This document shows, piece after piece, positions 1-5,789 of a stretch of DNA of 13,316 bases (the first letter of the stretch is position 1; each line of letters starts with the position of its first letter). This DNA comes from Planctomycetaceae bacterium. Its GTDB lineage: Bacteria; Planctomycetota; Planctomycetia; Pirellulales; Thermoguttaceae. The position numbers were made by a program, and so were the translations under genes. The DNA lies in contig WRCR01000056.1 of assembly GCA_009783865.1 (NCBI GenBank), positions 1-13,316 on the forward strand, in the 5' to 3' direction. The notes under the pieces are model-generated. The model had not been told where the DNA came from, did no database searches, and was given only the letters and a program-made list of their open reading frames with translations.

Positions 1-1
1 G

Positions 2-94
2 GGACTGCCGCCGCTGACGCTGATGGATTTGCAGGCGAATGATTGGGATACGCATGGTGAAATTGACGATATACAGGAGTTCTTACCAGAATGA
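2..94 (+). CDS. C-terminal tail of a phage-like protein (partial)
   Basis: An open frame runs in from the left edge and stops at the TGA at 92-94, giving about 30 residues. The readable tail contains LTLMDLQANDWDTHGEID and ends EFLPE. The phrase 'D-L-x-A-x-D-W' near a C-terminus resembles the end of small phage proteins of the DUF2829 kind (...ML-A-x-DW...), a family that includes the Thoeris inhibitor Tad2. This resemblance is from memory and covers only a few residues, so the family is a guess. What is seen directly is an open frame with ordinary codon use that ends just before a hairpin at 131-153. Start and full length lie outside the window. It could equally be the end of some other small accessory protein. 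Confidence 0.45.
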   Translation, partial: GLPPLTLMDLQANDWDTHGEIDDIQEFLPE

Positions 95-130
95 AATGCG
101 TGAAAAGAAAAGACGATAAAAACGGTTTTT

Positions 131-166
131 CGGCAGTCCGGTTAAAACTGCCGGTTCCCCCCTTTT
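131..166 (+). terminator. Hairpin followed by C6T5 run, probable terminator
   Basis: The arms CGGCAGT (131-137) and ACTGCCG (147-153) are perfectly complementary around a 9-base loop, followed by GTTCCCCCCTTTTT. It lies 37 bases after the stop of the partial gene, as an intrinsic terminator would. It is also only 28 bases before the next start codon, and no promoter is visible between them. It may therefore be a leader structure or attenuator for the secreted-protein gene instead. Confidence 0.5.
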
Positions 167-181
167 TGAAAGGATTGAAGA

Positions 182-724
182 ATGAGAAGATTGAGTTTGA
201 TGGTTGCGGTGTTTCTTTTCGGCTGTGCCGTGAGTACCGCTTGCTTCGGGCAGACCGACGCAGAGAAAACCGCTTTGGCGGAACTTAACCGTGTTCACGG
301 AACAGCGTACGCATGGTGCGATGCTGCTTACAAGATTGCGCTTGCCGAGGCAACTTATTGGAGCGGCAGAAAACTTGGGCATCGGGCAGGGTATTATGCC
401 TATGGTGCCAGAAACGCGGATGGTGATTTTGCGGGGACGTGGTTGCGTTCTAAACCGCATCGCAACGGCATCGCCCGAGATTGGAAGAACGGAAAGACTA
501 GCGGTGCTGTTGCGATTGTCGGAAACACGGCGTATTTTGCGCCATCGGAGCGTGTTGTTGCTGTCCGTGAACGGACGGTGACTTGCGCTGATGGAAGTTG
601 CTCGGTGCAGTCAACAGTAAGAACTGCCAGCGGTGTGTACTGGCAAAGAAACGGACAGACGTATGCCGCACGGCAGTACATGATGCCGAAGGTAAGAAAT
701 GGAATACGCCGAATGTTTCGGTGA
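182..724 (+). CDS. Small secreted protein of unknown function
   Basis: This encodes 180 residues. The start at 182 is supported by AAGGA seven bases upstream. Residues 1-23 form a signal peptide: two arginines, a hydrophobic stretch (LMVAVFLFGCAV), then a likely cleavage near ACFG-Q. The LFGC at 12-15 only weakly resembles a lipobox, so Sec export with signal peptidase I is more likely than lipidation. The mature part has an alanine-rich helical start with AYAWCDAAYKIALAEATYWSGRK, then glycine-, tyrosine- and arginine-rich sequence. A CADGSC motif sits near residue 139, and the tail is very basic (RNGIRRMFR). I recognise no catalytic motif and no family. Short secreted proteins with a C-x-DGSC motif are common among planctomycete hypotheticals, as far as I recall. 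It lies between a phage-like fragment and a restriction enzyme, so it may be island cargo. Confidence 0.72.
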   Translation: MRRLSLMVAVFLFGCAVSTACFGQTDAEKTALAELNRVHGTAYAWCDAAYKIALAEATYWSGRKLGHRAGYYAYGARNADGDFAGTWLRSKPHRNGIARDWKNGKTSGAVAIVGNTAYFAPSERVVAVRERTVTCADGSCSVQSTVRTASGVYWQRNGQTYAARQYMMPKVRNGIRRMFR

Positions 725-727
725 CGA

Positions 728-752
728 AACTTGTAAGGATTTCTTACAAGTT
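728..752 (+). terminator. Perfect 10-bp hairpin after the secreted-protein gene
   Basis: Arms AACTTGTAAG (728-737) and CTTACAAGTT (743-752) pair perfectly around the loop GATTT, three bases after the stop codon at 724. The stem is AT-rich and lacks a following T-run on either strand (AAAAGC on the plus side), so it is a poor classic intrinsic terminator. It may be an mRNA 3' end structure or a protein-binding palindrome. Confidence 0.4.
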
Positions 753-758
753 AAAAGC

Positions 759-783
759 AACTATTCGATAATTCCGAATAGTT
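759..783. repeat. Second perfect inverted repeat, tandem with the first
   Basis: Arms AACTATTCG (759-767) and CGAATAGTT (775-783) pair perfectly around the loop ATAATTC. It starts six bases after the preceding hairpin. Both stems begin AACT and end AGTT, but otherwise differ in sequence. Read on the minus strand it is followed by GCTTTTA, a weak terminator tail. Its function is unknown. Confidence 0.55.
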
Positions 784-923
784 GAAACGAACCTGCAAGA
801 GGACCGTTGATGTACAACGTGACCGGCGCAAGTTGGTCTGTTGCCCACGCTGACAAAGCGGAATAGACGCTTGACCGCAGAGACAGTTCTGCCTATTAAA
901 CCGGTTTTGGAAGCAACGCCGTC
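784..923. other. Gap between hairpins and RM promoter, no convincing gene
   Basis: Together with the flanking hairpins and promoter, this forms the 286-base gap 725-1010. On the plus strand an 18-codon frame (810-866, starting MYNVTGASW) has AAGAGG upstream and could be a leader peptide, but nothing else supports it. On the minus strand a frame stays open from 1091 to 744, with cysteine- and arginine-rich sequence unlike a normal protein. It would also overlap the start of the restriction enzyme gene. I call neither as a gene. Confidence 0.5.
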
Positions 924-952
924 TTGCATTCTCTTCCGAAAACTGATACAAT
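924..952 (+). promoter_or_regulatory. Sigma70-type promoter of the restriction-modification gene
   Basis: TTGCAT (924-929), a 17-base spacer and TACAAT (947-952) make a near-consensus promoter. Transcription would begin near 959 and give an untranslated leader of about 50 bases. The bases around the -35 box, CTTGCATTCTCT (923-934), recur exactly at the -35 of the FAD oxidoreductase promoter on the other strand. Confidence 0.7.
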
Positions 953-1010
953 ACCTACCGTAATACTTTGCCTTTTGTACACTTCTGCGTCCGCAACAAC
1001 ACACTGACAA

Positions 1011-3389
1011 ATGTCTCCGCTGCCTTCCGAAAAAACCGCCCAAGAATTGTTTTACGAACAATTCAATCTGCCGACCGAAGCCGTGCAGCATAACTGCGAC
1101 GGCTATTACAACGGCTGCCTCCTCGAATTCAAAAAGAGCAATCGTACAACTCTCAACTCTGCCTTATTTCAGAGCATCAAGTACCTTTCTTCTTTCCGTG
1201 TGCGCGGGATTCCGGTACCGGCAAATATTCTGCTCATATTTCCAAGCGATAAAAGGGTTTACGTTTTCAAAAGTGAAAACTATCGGCAGTACATCCATAA
1301 ACTTTACAACGATTCTGCTTCCCGCAACACCAGAAATTTTACGAAACTCAATACGGATTATGAAACGATTGACTATGCTTCCGACAAGGGAATTCACCGC
1401 TTAATACAACTGTTTCACAAAAACAAGCCGCAATGGGTAAAAATCCAGATAGACGAACACTGCGTTGTCGGCTGGGCGCAAACATTTTACCGCCTCCGTC
1501 CCGATGCAAAGAAAGAGGATTTTCTGCACGAGAGCGACGACCTTTTTACAACTTATGGTGAACTGCGGGAACCGATAGTGTTGGCGGACTACATTTTGCC
1601 CTATCTCGAAGTAGGTAATCAGAAGTTCAAATACATTCTTGATAAGTTAAACGATAAACTGACACAAAAAGAGTTAGGGGCGTTTTATACTCCGCCGCTC
1701 TATGCCCAGAAAGCATTGGAGTTAGTCCGGAAAGCAATCAAAGAAATTCCCGAAGGCAATGATTACGTCATCATTGACCGCTGTGCCGGCAGCGGCAATC
1801 TTGAGGAGGCAATGACCGATGAGGAGTTATCTCATTGTATTCTCAACACTTATGAGTATTTTGAATATCTTGTTTTGCGGGAAAACTTCGGTGATAAAGT
1901 CCGTGAAATTATTCCGCCGACAACTGACGACGATTATGAGGCAGTCGGCAAAGTGAAGGGAAGCAACGCATTGAACTGGCAAGACGGGGTGCATCCGGTT
2001 ATGAAACAGTATCTTGATAATCCGAAATGTTCGGTGATACTGTTTGAAAATCCGCCTTATAGCGATGCGTCCGGCGATACAATCCAAACCGGTGAAGCAC
2101 GCAATGTCGATAAGGATTCTATTGTTGCAATGCAGTTCAAGAAAAACTTTAAGTCAGGAATGAAAGGGAACGTTCCGTCAAAAGATATTGCTAATCTTTT
2201 CATTTGGTCGGCATTTAAGTATTATCTTCGGCAGCCGAAAGATTCATATATTTTGTTTTCGCCTGTCAAGTATTTCAAGAACCTTGCTCTTGTCAATAAG
2301 ACGTTCAGAGGCGGATATGCTTTTAACCGCAAACACTTTCACGCAAGTCCTGCAACGATTTCCTGTATCTGGTGGCAGAACAAAGAAAAAGAACAAGAGA
2401 CATTTGTTTTGAAGGCGTTTGACATTGCAAAAGTTAAATGGAGTATTGACGTAACCTCCGTTGTCTGTCCAGTTAAGAAATCTCCTCTCTTATCCGAACC
2501 CGATACATCTGCGGCATCGGGAGAATGTATTTTTACTCCCAATAATGCAGTAAAAGGTGCGTCATCAGGCAAGGGAACTGTCTCTGACATCCTCGTACCG
2601 CTTTCGGATGTCGTTATCAAGAAATGCTATACTTCGCCGCAGGATTTGTTTGACAAACGGACTTTTCCTGATGACACGTTTGACGGAGTGTATTGCAGAG
2701 CAGACGGAACAGAAGCACCGAGGCAAAAAAGCACGGCAACAGAAAACGTGTACAACAAAAATATACTCGGTTATTTGCACTTGGTCGGTTTAATGTTTAA
2801 CGGGCAAGCAAAAAATTTTACGAGGACAACAATCAACTTGCGTAAAAATGGTTTTTACCTCCGCACCGATAACTACATTGTTAAACTGCCGTTATTCTGT
2901 GCAAAGTGTTATCCGCAGGAAAACTGGTTTGAGCGGGATGTATTTTTTACAACGGCAGACAAGGGGGATGCCTATACAAAGGACAAGGATTTTCTGTTCC
3001 GATGTTTCTTCTGGTCATGTTTGAGTCAAAAGAATCACTGTTTATCTTTTGACGGCAGCGATGGACGGTTTTATCGAAACGAATTATGTTTTGACAAAGA
3101 CACCATTGCCAGTAAGGAAATATCAACTCATACGTTGAATCCCGACGAAAAACAGATGCTCGACTTGTGGAATGCACTGTTAAAAAAGGTTAAGAGGACA
3201 CCGGAATACAATCCGCATTTCACTTACGGCTTGTATCAAATCGAAAAGGAAATTAACGTACAGAACGATGTCAAGGAATACATTCACCCAGACATACATA
3301 ACGACATACAAGCGTTGAAAGTGCTGCTGAAAGCGTATTATGCCAAGTATATCGTTAAGAAACTGTTCGAGTATGAACTGTTGAAGTGA
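1011..3389 (+). CDS. Type IIG-like restriction endonuclease / adenine-N6 DNA methyltransferase
   Basis: This 792-residue protein appears to combine cleavage and methylation of DNA in one chain. Residues 1-140 resemble a PD-(D/E)xK nuclease: D30, then E39-F-K41 within GCLLEFKKS, followed by a beta-strand-like PVPANILLIF. Residues 220-430 carry the gamma-class N6-adenine methylase signature: LGAFYTPP (222-229), SAM-binding motif I DRCAGSGN (256-263) and catalytic motif IV ENPPY (346-350). Residues 450-792 should hold the target recognition region, which I cannot assign to a known subtype. The ending, FTYGLYQIEKEIN then a helical tail, is like other Eco57I-type enzymes. No separate methylase, specificity or control gene is adjacent, as expected for type IIG. 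ATG at 1011 is preceded by an in-frame TGA at 1005, and no Shine-Dalgarno is visible. By eye the gene is more AT-rich than the rightward genes, fitting horizontal transfer. A methylase-only role with a dead nuclease domain cannot be excluded. Confidence 0.88.
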   Translation: MSPLPSEKTAQELFYEQFNLPTEAVQHNCDGYYNGCLLEFKKSNRTTLNSALFQSIKYLSSFRVRGIPVPANILLIFPSDKRVYVFKSENYRQYIHKLYNDSASRNTRNFTKLNTDYETIDYASDKGIHRLIQLFHKNKPQWVKIQIDEHCVVGWAQTFYRLRPDAKKEDFLHESDDLFTTYGELREPIVLADYILPYLEVGNQKFKYILDKLNDKLTQKELGAFYTPPLYAQKALELVRKAIKEIPEGNDYVIIDRCAGSGNLEEAMTDEELSHCILNTYEYFEYLVLRENFGDKVREIIPPTTDDDYEAVGKVKGSNALNWQDGVHPVMKQYLDNPKCSVILFENPPYSDASGDTIQTGEARNVDKDSIVAMQFKKNFKSGMKGNVPSKDIANLFIWSAFKYYLRQPKDSYILFSPVKYFKNLALVNKTFRGGYAFNRKHFHASPATISCIWWQNKEKEQETFVLKAFDIAKVKWSIDVTSVVCPVKKSPLLSEPDTSAASGECIFTPNNAVKGASSGKGTVSDILVPLSDVVIKKCYTSPQDLFDKRTFPDDTFDGVYCRADGTEAPRQKSTATENVYNKNILGYLHLVGLMFNGQAKNFTRTTINLRKNGFYLRTDNYIVKLPLFCAKCYPQENWFERDVFFTTADKGDAYTKDKDFLFRCFFWSCLSQKNHCLSFDGSDGRFYRNELCFDKDTIASKEISTHTLNPDEKQMLDLWNALLKKVKRTPEYNPHFTYGLYQIEKEINVQNDVKEYIHPDIHNDIQALKVLLKAYYAKYIVKKLFEYELLK

Positions 3390-3397
3390 TAAATCGG

Positions 3398-3432
3398 CGG
3401 GCGGGTTATCACCCGCCGCTCGTATTTATTCT
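3398..3432. terminator. Strong bidirectional terminator between convergent genes
   Basis: GGCGGGT (3400-3406), loop TATC and ACCCGCC (3411-3417) form a perfect GC-rich stem. An alternative pairing of CGGCGGG with CCCGCCG is also possible. On the plus strand it is followed by T-rich sequence (TATTTATTC). It lies 10 bases after the restriction enzyme stop and about 30 bases beyond the stop of the convergent oxidoreductase gene, so it may serve both. Confidence 0.75.
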
Positions 3433-3446
3433 TTCGTATCTTGTTT

Positions 3447-5669
3447 TTATTCCTTCACCGGATAGACCTCAATTTCCCAGATTCTGGCGCACGGCGGTTT
3501 GAATTTCTTCATGTCGATGCGCAGCGTCTGCGTCTTCACCGGTTCAAAACGCCGTTGAAAATCAATCGCCTTGTTTCCCTTGACTTCAAACGCCGTCGAT
3601 TCTGTCGTGACAGTGAAATCCTCTATCGGGTCAGTGATGTCGCCGCCGCCGTTGTAACCGGAGACCATCCGAAACGCCGTAATGTTCTGCGGTTTTTCCC
3701 ATTTCAATTCGACCCAAACCTCGCCTTCTGTATTACTGAGCCAGCGTTCTTCGTTCATTGCAAACGAAGCGAAACCGTCAGTGAGCAATTTCGGTGAAGT
3801 GTTTTCGTCTCTTTCGCCGGATGTTTTTAACGCTGCCAGCGGAGCAATGTTCGCTCCGACTACACCGGAAAAAGACGGCGCAACAATTTTGCTTTGCGTG
3901 CGCTGCCAGCCGGGATTTTCAATTAACGCAAACAACTTTTTCAGATGGTCGTTATAAACACCGCGCGGCGTTGTCTTTTCCTGAACGCAAATCTTTGCAG
4001 CAAGTCCGACAATTTCGCCCATGCAGCCGCCGGTTCGCATTACACGTGCAGAACCGAGACCTTCGTGCGTGGCACTCAAGCAGCGGCCTGCCATGAAAAG
4101 ATTCGATACATTGCGGGAATATAAACAGCGGTACGGTATCCAATACTGCGTCTTGATTTGCGTATAAAGCGCAACCGAGATGAAAGCATCGCCTTCAAAT
4201 CCCTTCTCAAATTTTTTATCGGGCAGATGCAAGTCAATGGGCCATCCGGTCGGAACGCAGCCGTCTTCATACTTTTCATTTTCGACCAAGTCGGTTTTTG
4301 AAAGAACGATGTCGCCAAGCAGCCGGCGTGATTCCCGCTTTCCAGATATGTGCGCCATCCAGTTGAGTTTATGATTCGGAAACGCGTTGTCAACGTTTTT
4401 CAAAGCATCCCAAGCACCGTAAGCGGCGCGGAAATTCCAGTCGCGGACATACTCCATCATTTCAATCGGGTCGTGATAAAAGCCGCTTTCCCAATACCAG
4501 CCGCCGAGTTTGTTCGGGTCTTTATCCGCCCTGCCGGGAAAGGGTTTATCGGTTAAATCCAATGCCCACGGACAGCGCGGAAAACTCTGCGGCGTACCAG
4601 AGTCCTTAACATTCCAGAGGTTGCAGGGTCCCATGTGACCTTCTTCGATAGTCATGTCGAAATCCGCTCCCGCCATGAAACCGACGTTGCCGTCGCCTGT
4701 TGTATCAGCGAAAAATGAACCGGCGAACCGAAATTGTTTGCCCGTCTTTGTTTGCTCTGCAATGACCGCAACGATTTTCTTGCCGTCCATCTCGACCCTG
4801 TTTGCGAAGTGTTCGAGGAACATACTTATATTTTTTTCATTGCGGACAACATCGAGTTTCTTTTCGTCTTCGTACAAGTCAGCGGTGTTTGTCGGTCCGT
4901 AATGTGCTTGCCGCGATTGTTCGAGTTCAGCAACGATGCTTCCGACATTGGTGAATGGTGCTTTGTTTCTTGCCCCTTGCAGCCAGACGCGGACTTCGGA
5001 ACTGTTATTGCCGCCGAGGACAGGTCTATCGTGAATCAAGGCAACGGAAAGTCCCTGCCGTGCTGCCGAGATTGCTGCGCAAGTTCCTGCGATTCCGCCG
5101 CCGACAACAACGAGGTCAAATTCGCCCGCCGTCTCCGGCTTTTCAGGAAAGCCGAGTAAAACACGGCGCAGTTCTTTCAGTTTTTCCGGTTCGTTTGTTG
5201 GCGGCGCATCAAGATTTGTCGTGAAGAGAATAGCATCGCAGCGTCCGGCGAAACCGGTTAAATCGTGCAGCGCAATGGTATTTTCCTTTTTCGTAACGTC
5301 AATGATACCGCCGTCTTGCCAAGCCCAATCGGCACCGTTGGTTCCGAAGGTTGTTTCGAGTGCTTTGCCGTTGAGCATGACTTGAAATTTCCCCGGTGTT
5401 CCGGGAGCGTTCCACGCTGCAACCCAATCCCGTGTCCGCACCCAGACGCGGTATTTGCCGGGGTTCAAGTCGATTTTCGTTTCGGCATCGGCGACCGGTA
5501 TTCCGAGTCCGTGTGCCATCAGGAAAGGTGAACCCATTTGATTCATGAATTGCGAGTCGTGAACCCAGCCGCCGTAGTTCGCAAAGTGTTCTGCTTCAAG
5601 GAGTACGTCCTTAGCGTAAAGTGATGATGCTGTTAACAACAAACAGACAACAATAAAAATGTTTCGCAT
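3447..5669 (-). CDS. Secreted FAD-dependent oxidoreductase with C-terminal discoidin-like domain
   Basis: The start is placed at 5669 because GGAG lies seven bases upstream and translation begins directly with a signal peptide (MRNIFIVVCLLLTASSLYA, 1-19). An ATG 36 bases further upstream would bury the signal. The product has 740 residues. Residues 20-155 form a beta-rich module (LLEAEHF, GKYRVWVRTRDW) like the carbohydrate-binding modules often found before this oxidoreductase domain. Residues 184-560 are an FAD_oxidored-type (PF12831) domain: VVVGGGIAG dinucleotide-binding loop at 187-195, then GGNNSSEVRVW, then ADTTGDGNVG, then LFMAGRCLSATHEGLGSARVMRTGG near the end. Residues about 600-740 (SNTEGEVWVELKW ... 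ARIWEIEVYPVKE) look like an F5/8 type C sugar-binding fold. The family is common in PVC bacteria and Bacteroidota next to glycan-degradation genes. Substrate and electron acceptor are unknown; a sugar or glycan oxidation in the periplasm or at the cell surface is inferred. Confidence 0.88.
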   Translation of the reverse strand: MRNIFIVVCLLLTASSLYAKDVLLEAEHFANYGGWVHDSQFMNQMGSPFLMAHGLGIPVADAETKIDLNPGKYRVWVRTRDWVAAWNAPGTPGKFQVMLNGKALETTFGTNGADWAWQDGGIIDVTKKENTIALHDLTGFAGRCDAILFTTNLDAPPTNEPEKLKELRRVLLGFPEKPETAGEFDLVVVGGGIAGTCAAISAARQGLSVALIHDRPVLGGNNSSEVRVWLQGARNKAPFTNVGSIVAELEQSRQAHYGPTNTADLYEDEKKLDVVRNEKNISMFLEHFANRVEMDGKKIVAVIAEQTKTGKQFRFAGSFFADTTGDGNVGFMAGADFDMTIEEGHMGPCNLWNVKDSGTPQSFPRCPWALDLTDKPFPGRADKDPNKLGGWYWESGFYHDPIEMMEYVRDWNFRAAYGAWDALKNVDNAFPNHKLNWMAHISGKRESRRLLGDIVLSKTDLVENEKYEDGCVPTGWPIDLHLPDKKFEKGFEGDAFISVALYTQIKTQYWIPYRCLYSRNVSNLFMAGRCLSATHEGLGSARVMRTGGCMGEIVGLAAKICVQEKTTPRGVYNDHLKKLFALIENPGWQRTQSKIVAPSFSGVVGANIAPLAALKTSGERDENTSPKLLTDGFASFAMNEERWLSNTEGEVWVELKWEKPQNITAFRMVSGYNGGGDITDPIEDFTVTTESTAFEVKGNKAIDFQRRFEPVKTQTLRIDMKKFKPPCARIWEIEVYPVKE

Positions 5670-5690
5670 ATAATTTCTCCACGTAAAATT

Positions 5691-5707
5691 GGTTGGCATT
5701 GGCAACC
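5691..5707. promoter_or_regulatory. Inverted repeat at the oxidoreductase transcription start
   Basis: GGTTG (5691-5695) and CAACC (5703-5707) form an inverted repeat that begins immediately downstream of the -10 box and covers the expected start point. It also contains a direct TTGGCATTGGC repeat. It is a candidate operator, but the arms are only five bases. Confidence 0.35.
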
Positions 5708-5736
5708 ATGATACTTGCTGGCATGAGAGAATGCAA
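5708..5736 (-). promoter_or_regulatory. Promoter of the FAD oxidoreductase gene
   Basis: Read on the minus strand: TTGCAT (5736-5731), a 17-base spacer, TATCAT (5713-5708). The leader before the ATG at 5669 would be about 30 bases. The gene therefore need not depend on read-through from the HzsA-like gene that ends 120 bases upstream. Confidence 0.6.
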
Positions 5737-5789
5737 GTCCAGCGGACAGAACATTTAAGCGGCGGACTGTTACACCGGTTCGTATTAAC

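Noticed and set aside
83..460. 125-codon minus-strand frame
   Set aside because: It overlaps the secreted-protein gene, which has a signal peptide and ribosome binding site; the minus frame has neither.
810..866. 18-codon plus-strand frame upstream of the restriction gene promoter
   Set aside because: It has an AAGAGG upstream but ends before the promoter at 924, so it cannot be a leader peptide of that transcript; no other evidence.
4734..5159. 141-codon plus-strand frame
   Set aside because: It is antisense to the FAD domain of the oxidoreductase, with no ribosome binding site or recognisable motif.
5670..5705. Upstream ATG extending the oxidoreductase by 12 codons
   Set aside because: The inner ATG has GGAG at proper spacing and starts a clean signal peptide; the extension would precede it.
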